From Catenulispora sp. GP43 (GTDB taxonomy: Bacteria; Actinomycetota; Actinomycetes; Streptomycetales; Catenulisporaceae): a DNA stretch of 64,000 bases. The DNA lies in NCBI RefSeq assembly GCF_041260665.1, contig NZ_JBGCCT010000001.1, forward strand, positions 310,001 through 374,000, written 5' to 3'. Below the pieces are notes generated by a model. The model saw nothing but the letters and a program-made list of their open reading frames with translations, was not told where the DNA came from and made no database searches. This document shows, piece after piece, positions 42,259 to 50,696 of this stretch (position 1 is its first letter; each line of letters begins with the position of its first letter). The position numbers were made by a program, and so were the translations under genes.

Positions 42259-44829
42259 TCAGCCGTCGGCCGCGATCGCCCGCAGCACGTTCATCCGCGA
42301 GGCCCGGAAGGCCGGCGCCAGGGCGGCCAGCAGGCCGACCACCGCGGCTCCGAGGAACACCGCGACGATGGTCCCGACCGGGATCGCCAGGGTGCTGATG
42401 CCGATCCCGGACAGCACCCGCTGCGCGGCCACTCCCCAGGCCAGGCCCAGACCGACGCCCATGGCCGCGCCGAACAGCGCTATCACCACCGACTCCAGGC
42501 GGATCATGCGGCGGGTCTTGCGCCGGCCCATCCCGATCGCCCGGATCAGGCCGATCTCGCGGGTGCGCTCCACCACCGACAGGGCCAGGGTGTTCACCAC
42601 ACCCAGGATCGCGACCACGATCGCCAGGCCCAGCAGCCCGTAGACCATGTTCAGCACGCCGCCGACCTGGTCGTGGATCAGCTGCTTGTAGTCGGTCTGG
42701 CTCTTCACCGTCACCTGCGGGAAGGGCGCCAGGCCGTCCTTGAGCGCCGCGTAGGCCTTGTCCTGCTGGCCCTTGTCGGCCTTGGCGAACAGCAGCTCGG
42801 AGGCCGGCTGCTCGGAGGCCGGCAGCGACTTGCCCAGCGTGGCCAGCGAGACGTAGCCGTCGCCGTGGTTGAACACCGTCTTGTCGCTCAGGATGGCCAG
42901 GACCGGCAGCTTGAGCGGGGTGCCGCCGTGGAAGGTGACGGTCAGGACCGAGCCGACGGTCGCGTTCCGGGTCTTGGCCTCGGCCGCCGGGATGGCGATG
43001 CCCTCCTTGGTGAACACGTCGGACAGCGAGCCGGAGGTGGTGGCGGCGTCGAAGTCCTGGGTCAGGGTCGGCGAGGAGGCAGAGATCACGATCGTGCCGT
43101 CCTTGCCGCCGCCGGAGGCATCCGACACCGCGGCGTTCAGGAACTTGTTCTCCGTGACGTGCGCCAGGCCCGGCGTCGCCTGGGTCTTGGCCAGCACCTC
43201 GGGGGTGATCATCAGGCCGCCGTTGGTGGTGATGATGTAGTCCGCGCCGACGCTCTTGTCCATCTCCGCGGTCGCCGAGGTCACCAGCGAGGAGCCGACC
43301 ACCGCCATCCCGGACACCAGCGACAGCCCGATCATCAGGGCCGCGGCCGTGGCGCCGGTGCGGCGCGGGTTGCGCAGCGCGTTGCGCTGGGCCATGGTGC
43401 CGATCGAACCGTAAGCGGCCGGCATCCAGACACCGAGCGCCCGGATCACCACGCCGGCCAGCAGCGGGCCGAGCAGGATCGCGCCGACCAGGGTGACCAG
43501 CACGCCCAGGCCCAGCAGCAGTCCGCCGGCCGCGGTGGCTCCGGAGACGCCGCCGCCGATCAGGGCCGCGGCGCCGCCGGCGGTGATCACCAGGCCGATG
43601 CCGTTGCGGATCCGGGAGGCGCGGCGGTCGCCCGGGGTGCCGGCGTCGCGCAGCGCCGCCATCGGCGTGATGCGGGCCGCCCGGCGCGCCGGAATCCAGG
43701 CCGCGAGCAGGGTGACCAGGACACCGACCGCGTAACCGGCGATCACCGAGGACGCCGTCACCGACATGTCGGAGGCCTCGAGGTTCAGGCCGACGCCGTT
43801 CATGATGGCGATCAGTCCGTAGGCCAGGCCGGCGCCGGCGGCGATGCCGAGGGTGGCGCCGATGACGCCGAGCAGCAGCGCCTCGAACCGGACCGAGCGG
43901 TTGATCTGCCGGCGGCTGGCGCCCAGCGCCCGCAGCAGGCCCAGTTCCCGGGTGCGCTGCGCCACCAGCATCTGGAAGGTGTTGACGATCAGGAACGCGC
44001 CGACCAGCAGCGAGATCCCCGCGAAGCCCAGCATGATGTACTTCATGAACCCGATGAAGCCCACGCTGTTGCGGCCGTCGGCCTCCTGCTGCGCCCGGGT
44101 CTTCACGTCGTAGCCGGCGCCGAGCTTGTCGGCCACCTCGGCCTTGAGCGTGTCGTCGGACGTGCCGGGCTTGGCGTCCAGGTTCACCCCGGTGAACACG
44201 CCGCTCTTGCCGAGCAGCTTGGTCTGCGCGGTGGCCGTGTCGAAGTAGAACAGCGACGCGCCGGGGTTGGTGGTCCGGAAGGTCGCGATGCCGCTGACCG
44301 CGACCTGGAAGGTGCCGGCGTCGGTGCCGGTCACGATGCGCAGCGGAGACCCGATCACCAGGTGCTTCTTGGCCGCGGTGTCGGCGTCGACGACCACGTC
44401 GCCGGGGCCGGCCGGCGGACGGCCGGAGGTCAGGTTCACCGCCGGGTGCGGCGTGACGTACCAGTTGGAGCCGACGGTCGGGCCGCCGGAGGAGTTGGAG
44501 ATGGCCTTGTCGTCGGCGCCGACCACGGCCAGCCGCTCGGTGCTGACGTCACCGTAGACGGCCTGCACACCGGGCAGGGTCTTGACGCTGTCGAGCACGG
44601 ACTGCGAGACGGTCTGCTCCGGCGCGCCGGGCAGCGCGTCCTTGTCGGCCTTGGCCGACACCGCGACGTCCGAGGCGGTGGTGGCGAACAGCCGGTCGAA
44701 GGTGGTGGTGATGGTCGAGGTGAACATCAGGGTGCCGGTGACGAACGCCACGCTCAGCACCACGGCGACCAGGGACAGCCACAGCCGGCCCTTGTGCGCG
44801 AAGAAGTTGCGGCGGGATGCCTTCCACAT
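42259..44829 (-). CDS. ABC transporter permease with two FtsX domains (MacB/LolE-like)
   Basis: An 856-residue membrane subunit. An N-terminal membrane helix (about 15-38) is followed by an extracytoplasmic MacB-like domain (to about 265). Three helices of the first FtsX domain come next (about 270-395), with the conserved R-T-R-E-L-G-L-L-R-A-L-G-A segment. A central group of helices and a second extracytoplasmic domain follow, then the second FtsX domain at the C-terminus with R-T-R-E-I-G-L-I-R-A-I-G. It pairs with the ATPase gene 21 bp upstream. This type moves lipids, peptides or antibiotics outwards or acts mechanically on the envelope; the cargo is unknown. Confidence 0.92.
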   Translation of the reverse strand: MWKASRRNFFAHKGRLWLSLVAVVLSVAFVTGTLMFTSTITTTFDRLFATTASDVAVSAKADKDALPGAPEQTVSQSVLDSVKTLPGVQAVYGDVSTERLAVVGADDKAISNSSGGPTVGSNWYVTPHPAVNLTSGRPPAGPGDVVVDADTAAKKHLVIGSPLRIVTGTDAGTFQVAVSGIATFRTTNPGASLFYFDTATAQTKLLGKSGVFTGVNLDAKPGTSDDTLKAEVADKLGAGYDVKTRAQQEADGRNSVGFIGFMKYIMLGFAGISLLVGAFLIVNTFQMLVAQRTRELGLLRALGASRRQINRSVRFEALLLGVIGATLGIAAGAGLAYGLIAIMNGVGLNLEASDMSVTASSVIAGYAVGVLVTLLAAWIPARRAARITPMAALRDAGTPGDRRASRIRNGIGLVITAGGAAALIGGGVSGATAAGGLLLGLGVLVTLVGAILLGPLLAGVVIRALGVWMPAAYGSIGTMAQRNALRNPRRTGATAAALMIGLSLVSGMAVVGSSLVTSATAEMDKSVGADYIITTNGGLMITPEVLAKTQATPGLAHVTENKFLNAAVSDASGGGKDGTIVISASSPTLTQDFDAATTSGSLSDVFTKEGIAIPAAEAKTRNATVGSVLTVTFHGGTPLKLPVLAILSDKTVFNHGDGYVSLATLGKSLPASEQPASELLFAKADKGQQDKAYAALKDGLAPFPQVTVKSQTDYKQLIHDQVGGVLNMVYGLLGLAIVVAILGVVNTLALSVVERTREIGLIRAIGMGRRKTRRMIRLESVVIALFGAAMGVGLGLAWGVAAQRVLSGIGISTLAIPVGTIVAVFLGAAVVGLLAALAPAFRASRMNVLRAIAADG

Positions 44830-44850
44830 GATCGTGTCCCCCCGGCCGTC

Positions 44851-45681
44851 TCAGCGCTGCTGCGCGTCGCCGCGCGGGTCGTGGCCGTGCACAGGGTGGC
44901 CGTGGGTGTCGAACTGCCGCATCCGGTCCAGGACCTTGTCGGCGGTCGGCGCGGTCATGTCGTCGACGATCCGGCCGTCGGCCAGGAACAGCACGCGGTC
45001 GGCGTAGGCGGCCGCGGACGGGTCGTGGGTCACCATGACGAAGGTCTGGCCCAGCTCGTCCACCGAGCGGCGCAGGAAGCCGAGCACCTCGGCGCCGCTG
45101 CGGGAGTCCAGGTTGCCGGTGGGCTCGTCGCCGAAGATGATCTCCGGCTGGCCGGCCAGGGCGCGGGCCACGGCCACGCGCTGCTGCTGGCCGCCGGACA
45201 GCTCGCTGGGGCGGTGCTTGAGCCGCGGCGCCAGGCCCACGGTGTCGATGACCCGGTCCAGCCACGCCTTGTTCGGCTTGCGGCCGGCGATGTCCATCGG
45301 CAGCGTGATGTTCTCCGCGGCGTTCAGGGTGGGCAGCAGGTTGAACGACTGGAAGATGAACCCGATCCGGTCCCGGCGCAGGTTGGTCAGCTCCTTGTCC
45401 TTCATGGCGGTGACCTCGCTGGCCACGCCGTCCCGGCCGTAGATCCAGATCTTGCCCGTGCTGACCGCGTCCAGGCCGGCCAGGCAGTGCATCAGCGTGG
45501 ACTTGCCGGAGCCGGACGGCCCCATGATCGCGGTGAACCGGCCCCGCTCGATGTCGACGTCGACCCGGTCGAGCGCGACGACCGCGGTCTCCCCCTGGCC
45601 GTAGCGCTTGGTCACGGCCTCGGCGCGGGCGGCGGTGCCGACGGTGCGGTGGGTGACCGCGGCCTGTGCTGCCGTTGTCAT
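44851..45681 (-). CDS. ABC transporter ATP-binding protein (MacB/LolD-like)
   Basis: A 276-residue ATPase with Walker A G-P-S-G-S-G-K-S-T near residue 58, Q-loop F-Q-S-F-N-L-L-P, signature L-S-G-G-Q-Q-Q-R near 162, Walker B I-I-F-G-D-E-P-T-G-N-L-D and the switch His in V-T-H-D. The V-A-L-D-R-V-D-V-D-I start and D-E-P-T-G-N-L-D string are typical of the MacB/LolD/FtsE branch that partners FtsX-type permeases. GAGGGGA lies before the ATG. It is the first gene of a two-gene leftward operon with the permease. Confidence 0.94.
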   Translation of the reverse strand: MTTAAQAAVTHRTVGTAARAEAVTKRYGQGETAVVALDRVDVDIERGRFTAIMGPSGSGKSTLMHCLAGLDAVSTGKIWIYGRDGVASEVTAMKDKELTNLRRDRIGFIFQSFNLLPTLNAAENITLPMDIAGRKPNKAWLDRVIDTVGLAPRLKHRPSELSGGQQQRVAVARALAGQPEIIFGDEPTGNLDSRSGAEVLGFLRRSVDELGQTFVMVTHDPSAAAYADRVLFLADGRIVDDMTAPTADKVLDRMRQFDTHGHPVHGHDPRGDAQQR

Positions 45682-45861
45682 GATCTTCCCCTCAGGTGGC
45701 TTCAGCTTCAGCTAGGTCGGTTGTCGATCGACGTCTTCAAGGCTGCCAGCCGCGGCGGAACCGCCGCCACGGAGCCACCAGGTGTCCGGCGGTGGGGTTA
45801 ACCCCACCGTCCGCTACCGGCCTGCTCTTAGGGTACGGAAGCCCCGCTGGCCAGGCGCTTG

Positions 45862-45932
45862 GTTCGTGTTGCGAACAACCTCGGGGACGAGCTATGGTCC
45901 GTGACACGAACGATTCAGTTCGCATCACGAAC
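45862..45932 (+). promoter_or_regulatory. Promoter with CGAAC/GTTCG operators upstream of the FAD oxidoreductase gene
   Basis: A promoter TTGCGA (45869-45874), 18-nt spacer, TATGGT (45893-45898) is flanked by inverted repeats. GTTCG-N5-CGAAC at 45862-45876 overlaps the -35. CGAAC-N6-GTTCG at 45907-45922 lies just after the expected transcript start, and another CACGAAC half-site is at 45926-45932. Such flanking sites suit a dimeric repressor. The MarR regulator encoded at 47793-48275 is a candidate but unproven. The rest of 45682-45974 shows no gene. Confidence 0.6.
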
Positions 45933-45974
45933 ATCTGAGGCGGCGGCCCGGACCGCCGCGAGGGGACGGCTCCC

Positions 45975-47060
45975 ATGCGCAAGAAGGTCGCGATCGTCGG
46001 CGGCGGCTACGGCGGGGCGAAGGCCGCCAAGTCCTTGGACGCGGACCTCGATGTGGTCCTCATCGATCCGAAGGACGCCTTCGTGCACAGCGCGGCGGCG
46101 TTGCGCGCGCTGGTCCGCCCCGACTGGGCGGAGAACATCTTCTTCCCGTACGACACCTTGCTGAAGAACGGCACCGTGGTCCGCGACCGGGCGGTGGAGG
46201 TGGACGCGCACGGCGTACACCTCGCCTCCGGCGGCCGGGTCGACGCCGACTACGTGGTGCTCGCCTCGGGCTCTTCCTATGCCTTCCCGGCGAAGATGCA
46301 CACCGACGTCGCCGATGAGGCTTTGGTCGCACTGCGCCAGGCGCACAAGGAACTGGCCGACGCCGGCCGGGTCCTGATCCTCGGCGCCGGGCCGGTCGGC
46401 CTGGAGCTGGCCGGGGAGATCGCCACGACCTGGCCGGACAAGCGGGTGACGATCGTCGACCCGTCGGCCGACCTGCTGCCCGGCTTCATGCCCGAGCTGG
46501 TCGCCGACCTGCGCGGCCAGCTCGACGAGCTGGGGATCGAGCTGCGGCTGGGCAGTGCCCTGGCGGCCGGGCCGACGGTCGCGCCGGGTGTCGTCGGCGA
46601 GTTCACCGTCACCGATGAAGACGGCTCGCGACTCACCGCGGACATCTGGTTCCGCGCGCACGGCTCCCGGATCCACACCGATTTCCTGGACGGCGCGGTC
46701 CCCCGCAACGAGCGGGGGCAGGTGAAGGTCACCGAGCGGCTGAGCGTCGAAGGCCACGACACCCTCTACGCCCTCGGCGACATCACCGACCTGCCGGAGA
46801 CCAAGATGGCCGGCTTCGCGCTGCGGCACGCCGAGGTCGTGGCGGCGAACATCATCGCGCACGCGCGCGGCGAGGAGCCGGCGGCCGTCTACACCCCCCT
46901 GCCGATCAAGGTCGGGCTGCTGCCGCTGGGCCCGACCGGCGGCGTCGGGCAGTTCCCCAATGAGCAGGGGGCACCGTTCCAGGTGCCGACGGAGACCGTG
47001 GTGCAGATGAAGGGCTCGGAGATGATGCTCGGGCACTTCCGGGAGCTGTTCAACCTCTGA
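45975..47060 (+). CDS. FAD-dependent NAD(P)H oxidoreductase (AIF/FSP1- or NDH-2-like)
   Basis: A 361-residue two-dinucleotide-fold flavoprotein. The FAD site is V-A-I-V-G-G-G-Y-G-G at the N-terminus. Y-V-V-L-A-S-G-S near 95 follows, then the NAD(P)H site L-I-L-G-A-G-P-V-G-L-E-L-A-G-E near 130, and T-L-Y-A-L-G-D-I-T-D near 265 for FAD. No redox Cys pair and no membrane anchor are evident, so it is nearer to AMID/FSP1-type quinone reductases than to disulphide reductases. GAGGGGA precedes the ATG. The operator cluster upstream indicates tight, probably inducible control. Confidence 0.87.
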   Translation: MRKKVAIVGGGYGGAKAAKSLDADLDVVLIDPKDAFVHSAAALRALVRPDWAENIFFPYDTLLKNGTVVRDRAVEVDAHGVHLASGGRVDADYVVLASGSSYAFPAKMHTDVADEALVALRQAHKELADAGRVLILGAGPVGLELAGEIATTWPDKRVTIVDPSADLLPGFMPELVADLRGQLDELGIELRLGSALAAGPTVAPGVVGEFTVTDEDGSRLTADIWFRAHGSRIHTDFLDGAVPRNERGQVKVTERLSVEGHDTLYALGDITDLPETKMAGFALRHAEVVAANIIAHARGEEPAAVYTPLPIKVGLLPLGPTGGVGQFPNEQGAPFQVPTETVVQMKGSEMMLGHFRELFNL

Positions 47061-47750
47061 TCAGGCGCCTTTGCGCAGCTGCCGGGCCACGAGGCCGGCC
47101 GGGATGGCCGCGAGCCAGATCATCAGCCCGGCGGGGGCCGAGACGGCGAACGCGACCAAGATCGCGACTACCGCGATCACCGTCGCCGTGCCGAAGTCCC
47201 AGAGCATGGCCCGGGCCAGGCGGTCGGAGATGACCCGGGCCTGCAGCCGCTCGTCGCGGCGGACGGCGAGGAAGAGCGCGAGCATCAGCACGTTGAGGAC
47301 GCCCATCGTGACCGCGTAGTAGACGATGGCCAGCGGTTCGTTCCCGCCGTACTCCGACAGCAACGCGGTCGGGAACGGCAGCAGCGCCACCACCCCGAGC
47401 AGCGCCAGAGTCAGGCGCACCACGGCGGCGTCGGTCCGCTGGACCAGCCGGAAGATCCGGCGGTGGTCGCGCCAGCGGTCGGCGGTGATGGCGAACGTCA
47501 GCGCGTAGGCGCCGATCTCGGACCAGGTGTCGTGCAGGGCCTTGGTGAACTGCGCGTGGTTCAGTCCGGAGGGTACTGAGACGTTCAGGACGAGCAGGGT
47601 CATCGCGATCGCGAAGATCCCGTCGGACAGGGCGATCAGCCGATCCGGGCTGTCGTCGAGCCCATCGGTGTCCGGACCGCCGTCCGGGGTGTCCTCCGGG
47701 CTGTCATCCTGGGCGGAGGCCTCCGGCGGGCTGTCGGGCACGGCACTCAC
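47061..47750 (-). CDS. TMEM175-family (DUF1211) potassium-channel-like membrane protein
   Basis: A 229-residue protein with an acidic N-terminal tail and six predicted membrane helices. The first helix starts R-L-I-A-L-S-D-G-I-F-A-I-A-M-T-L-L-V-L, matching the R-x3-(F/L)SDGxFAIAxTLLxL filter helix of TMEM175 channels, which are K+-permeable tetramers in bacteria. The stop codon directly abuts that of the convergent oxidoreductase, leaving no spacer. GTG at 47750 gives the full length. TAGGGT lies 7 nt before an alternative GTG at 47741, which would be leaderless. Confidence 0.85.
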   Translation of the reverse strand: MSAVPDSPPEASAQDDSPEDTPDGGPDTDGLDDSPDRLIALSDGIFAIAMTLLVLNVSVPSGLNHAQFTKALHDTWSEIGAYALTFAITADRWRDHRRIFRLVQRTDAAVVRLTLALLGVVALLPFPTALLSEYGGNEPLAIVYYAVTMGVLNVLMLALFLAVRRDERLQARVISDRLARAMLWDFGTATVIAVVAILVAFAVSAPAGLMIWLAAIPAGLVARQLRKGA

Positions 47751-47792
47751 CCTATCGTCGCGCCGGTCCGGTCCATCGCCGGACGCGGCGCG

Positions 47793-48275
47793 TCAGTCGT
47801 GCTTCTCGCAGGTGAAGTCGTCCCCGAACACGACAGGCACCTGATTCGCCATGACCAGACGGCCGAGCAATTCCGCCAGCTGTGCCTGTTCCTCGCCGGA
47901 GAGCATGACCGGCAGCTCGGCGACGCGCTGCACGGTCTCGTCGTAGAACTCCTCGGCGAGCCTCTCGCCCTCCTCGGTGAGGAAGACGCGGACCGCGCGG
48001 CCGTCGGCGCTGTCCGCCTCGCGCCGGACCAGGCCGCGGCGCAGCGAGCGGTCCACCAGGCCGGTGAGGCTGGATTTGGCCAGACCGAGGATGCGGACCA
48101 GTTCGCCCATGCCGAAGCCCTCTTCGGGCTTGCCCATCAGGACGCAGAGCAACTGGCCCTGCTGCGAGGTGAGCTGGTGCTTGCGAGCCGTCTGCTCGTA
48201 GGTGGCGTCGACCAGGAAGGCCGAGCGGACAAGCGCCGTGACGATGCTCATCTCGGCTTCCGGTTCGCGCACCAT
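47793..48275 (-). CDS. MarR-family transcriptional regulator
   Basis: A 160-residue MarR protein: helices around a winged helix with T-S-Q-Q-G-Q-L-L-C-V-L, M-G-E-L-V-R-I-L-G-L-A-K-S-S-L-T-G-L-V-D-R-S-L and the wing R-R-E-A-D-S-A-D-G-R-A-V-R-V-F-L-T. The ATG at 48275 has GGGAG 5 nt upstream; a GTG four codons earlier is possible. It follows the initiator tRNA gene and a palindrome. Effector and targets are unknown. The CGAAC-type sites before the FAD oxidoreductase are possible targets. Confidence 0.9.
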   Translation of the reverse strand: MVREPEAEMSIVTALVRSAFLVDATYEQTARKHQLTSQQGQLLCVLMGKPEEGFGMGELVRILGLAKSSLTGLVDRSLRRGLVRREADSADGRAVRVFLTEEGERLAEEFYDETVQRVAELPVMLSGEEQAQLAELLGRLVMANQVPVVFGDDFTCEKHD

Positions 48276-48295
48276 CGGGGCTCCCACATAAACGT

Positions 48296-48325
48296 CGAGG
48301 CCCCTCAGATATCTGAGGGGCCTCG
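48296..48325. terminator. 30-bp perfect palindrome after the tRNA gene
   Basis: A perfect 30-bp palindrome with central AGATATCT starts 1 bp past the encoded CCA end of the leftward tRNA gene, so tRNA termination is its likely job. It also lies only 20 bp before the MarR start, so a second role as operator is possible. Confidence 0.7.
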
Positions 48326-48326
48326 T

Positions 48327-48403
48327 TGGTAGCGGGGACAGGATTTGAACCTGCGACCTCTGGGTTATGAGCCCAGCGAGCTACCGAGCTGCTCCACCCC
48401 GCG
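48327..48403 (-). tRNA. Initiator tRNA-fMet (CAU)
   Basis: The 77-nt gene folds as a standard cloverleaf with CCA encoded. The anticodon CAU occupies 48367-48369. Initiator features are present: three G:C pairs next to the anticodon loop (GGG/CCC) and an unpaired first base (C1 opposite U72). The T-arm reads GGTTCAAATCC. TACAGT on the minus strand (48422-48427), 18 nt upstream, is a plausible -10. Confidence 0.95.
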
Positions 48404-48542
48404 CCGTTTTGCTTCTCCTCTACTGTAACACCTCTTCGCTACCGACTGGCGCGATATTCGCGTGGGCACCACCACACCCGCGGCGCCGGATATGGCGACG
48501 GGCCCTATTGCCATGGCATTCTGTCGCGGGGAACCTGGCAGG

Positions 48543-49430
48543 ATGCGACAGAGCGTGGAGATCCAGTTCCCCTCAGGTGCCGGTTCGTATGCGGTGACCC
48601 ACTGGTCGGGACCCGGAGAGACGGATCAGGCACCTACTGTGATCGCCGCGCACGGCATCACCGCCAACAGCCTGGCCTTCGCGCCGTTGGCCGAGGCGCT
48701 GCCGGAGGTCGACCTCATCGCACCGGACCTGCGCGGTCGCGGGCGCTCCCGCGAAGTCGGCGGCCCGTACTCGATCGCCGCTCACGCGGACGACCTGGTC
48801 CGCACCCTCGACGAGTTCGGGGTGGAGCGCGCGACCATGCTGGGCCATTCGATGGGCGGATGGGTGGCCGCGACCGCTGCGGTCCGGCACCCGGACCGGT
48901 TCACCGGGGTGGTGCTGGTCGACGGCGGCCTGGGTTTCCCTCTGCCCGAGGGCACCGATCTGGACCAGCTGCTCGACGGACTGCTCGGCCCGGCGATGGC
49001 CAAGCTGCGCACGGTCTACGCCAGCCGGGAGGAATTCCTTGCGCCATGGCGCACGCATCCGTCCTTCCAGGACGGCGGATACACCCCCGAGGTCGAGGCC
49101 TACCAGCTGCGCGACATCATCGGCACCGAGCCGGAGATCCGCTCGGCGTGCATCCTGGAGGCGGTGCGGGGCGACGCGGCGGACCAGCTGCGGAATCCTG
49201 AGGTGGTCGGCGCGATCCGCCGGCTGCCGAGGCCGGCGACGTTCCTGTACGCCGAACGGGGTCTGCTGAACGAGCCCGTCGGGCTCTACTCCCCCGAGGT
49301 CGTGGCCGCGGCCGAGCTCCCCGGAGCCGGGGTCGGCGTGCGTTTCGTACCCGGCACCAACCACTATTCGATCTTGCTCGGCGACCGCGGGATCACCGCG
49401 GTCGCCGAGGCGGTCAGGGCGCTGCTGTAG
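48543..49430 (+). CDS. Alpha/beta hydrolase
   Basis: A 295-residue alpha/beta hydrolase from the ATG at 48543; the frame is open to a GTG at 48462 with no better signals. A-A-H-G-I-T-A-N-S (oxyanion HG) lies near residue 37, A-P-D-L-R-G-R-G-R-S near 62, and the nucleophile elbow G-H-S-M-G-G near 101. A helical lid follows. The acid is probably in the F-L-Y-A-E-R-G strand, where Glu would replace Asp, and the catalytic His is in P-G-T-N-H-Y-S. The fold resembles epoxide hydrolase, haloperoxidase and esterase relatives; the substrate is unknown. A perfect palindrome after it separates it from the leftward sugar genes. Confidence 0.85.
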   Translation: MRQSVEIQFPSGAGSYAVTHWSGPGETDQAPTVIAAHGITANSLAFAPLAEALPEVDLIAPDLRGRGRSREVGGPYSIAAHADDLVRTLDEFGVERATMLGHSMGGWVAATAAVRHPDRFTGVVLVDGGLGFPLPEGTDLDQLLDGLLGPAMAKLRTVYASREEFLAPWRTHPSFQDGGYTPEVEAYQLRDIIGTEPEIRSACILEAVRGDAADQLRNPEVVGAIRRLPRPATFLYAERGLLNEPVGLYSPEVVAAAELPGAGVGVRFVPGTNHYSILLGDRGITAVAEAVRALL

Positions 49431-49458
49431 GCAGGCGCCCCGATCTCGACCGGACGGG

Positions 49459-49486
49459 CCGGGCGCGGGTTCGAACCCGCGCCCGG
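49459..49486. terminator. 28-bp perfect palindrome, bidirectional terminator
   Basis: A perfect 28-bp palindrome centred on TTCGAA lies between the convergent hydrolase and Gfo/Idh/MocA genes. A GC-rich stem with a short closing loop is expected on both strands. Confidence 0.75.
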
Positions 49487-49497
49487 TGCGGACGCCC

Positions 49498-50670
49498 TCA
49501 GCGCACCTGCCCCCGATCGAAGTACTCGACCAGCTCCGGATCCAGCGGCGGGATCTCCAGCGGCGTGCCGCCGTCGCGCAGCGAGAGCGTGGCCATGTAG
49601 CCGGCGGCCACGCTCATCCGCGCCGCGACCGGCGAGGTGTCGGTGGCCCCGCCGTCGCGGACGAAGCGGGCGAACTCGGCCATGATCGCGCCGTCCGCGC
49701 CGCCGTGGCTGCCGGCCGCGTCCGGGACGCGGTAGGCGATGTCGGCGTCACCGCGGTAGCCGGTCGGGCCGGTGTTCCAGACCTTCACCACGTCGCCGGG
49801 GCCGTCGCCGAAGTTCTCCAGCCGGCCCTCGGTGCCGATCACCGTGTAGTTGCGGAAGTAGTCCGGCGCGAAGTGGCACTGCTGGTAGGCCGCGATGACG
49901 CCGTTGTCCAGCGTCATGTTCATCACCGAGACGTCCTCGACCTCGATCCGGTGGTTCAGGTCGCGGCGGGCCGTCGGCGGCCAGTCGAACTCCTTGAGCC
50001 ACCCGGCCGGCCGTGGCGTCCCCTCCGCGCGCCGCGGCAGGTCTCCGTAGACCATCAGGTCTCCGAAGGCGCTGACCCGCTTGGTGAATCCCCCGGCCAG
50101 CCAGTGCACGACGTCCAGGTCGTGCGCCGCCTTCTGCAGCAGCAGGCCGGTGGTGCGGTCCCGCTCGGCGTGCCAGTCCTTGAAGTAGTAGTCGCCGCCG
50201 TAGGACACGAAGTGCCGGACCCACACGGTCTTCGGCTCGCCGATGTCGCCGCGCGCGATGACGTCGCGCATCGTCCGGACCACGCCCATGTGCCGCATGT
50301 TGTGGCCGACGTAGAGCCGGGTCCCGGTCTCGTACGCGGCGCGCAGGATGGCGTCCGAGCTCTCGATGGTGATGGCCATCGGCTTCTCGAGGTAGACCGC
50401 CTTGCCCGCGTGCAGGCACTCGACGGCTATCGTCTCGTGCGTGTCGTCCGGCGTCATGATGATGACGGCGTCGATGTCGGAGCGCGTCAGCAGTTTGCGG
50501 TAGTCGTCGACGGTCTCCGTCACCCCGACCCGCTCCGTCGCCTTGGCCAGCGCGGCGGGATCGGTGTCGCACAGGACGGCGACCTCGAAGCCGCGGTCCG
50601 GCTGGTGTGCGGCGACGGCCAACGAGGTGCGCAGGCCCAGGCCGATCACACCGAAGCGCAGGTTGCTCAC
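49498..50670 (-). CDS. Gfo/Idh/MocA-family oxidoreductase
   Basis: A 390-residue NAD(P)-dependent dehydrogenase of sugars or polyols. The Rossmann start is F-G-V-I-G-L-G-L-R (the third Gly position is altered from GxGxxG). I-I-M-T-P-D-D-T-H and the catalytic E-K-P-M-A motif (Lys) lie near residue 97. The C-terminal alpha/beta domain carries Q-K-A-A-H-D-L-D-V-V-H-W-L-A-G-G near 180, with the His/Asp pair expected in the active site. It is the last gene of the importer operon, 26 bp after the second permease, so it probably acts on the imported sugar. Confidence 0.9.
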   Translation of the reverse strand: MSNLRFGVIGLGLRTSLAVAAHQPDRGFEVAVLCDTDPAALAKATERVGVTETVDDYRKLLTRSDIDAVIIMTPDDTHETIAVECLHAGKAVYLEKPMAITIESSDAILRAAYETGTRLYVGHNMRHMGVVRTMRDVIARGDIGEPKTVWVRHFVSYGGDYYFKDWHAERDRTTGLLLQKAAHDLDVVHWLAGGFTKRVSAFGDLMVYGDLPRRAEGTPRPAGWLKEFDWPPTARRDLNHRIEVEDVSVMNMTLDNGVIAAYQQCHFAPDYFRNYTVIGTEGRLENFGDGPGDVVKVWNTGPTGYRGDADIAYRVPDAAGSHGGADGAIMAEFARFVRDGGATDTSPVAARMSVAAGYMATLSLRDGGTPLEIPPLDPELVEYFDRGQVR

Positions 50671-50696
50671 AGCAGAGTGTGCCTTTCTGAAAAGTC

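Noticed and set aside
48296-48403. tRNA 3' end with palindrome as a possible prophage or island attachment site
   Set aside because: No second copy of the tRNA end, integrase or phage gene is visible in the window.
49459-49486. GGTTCGAACC inside a palindrome, resembling a tRNA T-arm
   Set aside because: No acceptor, D or anticodon arm can be built around it, and the sequence is a perfect palindrome between convergent genes, so a terminator is a better reading.
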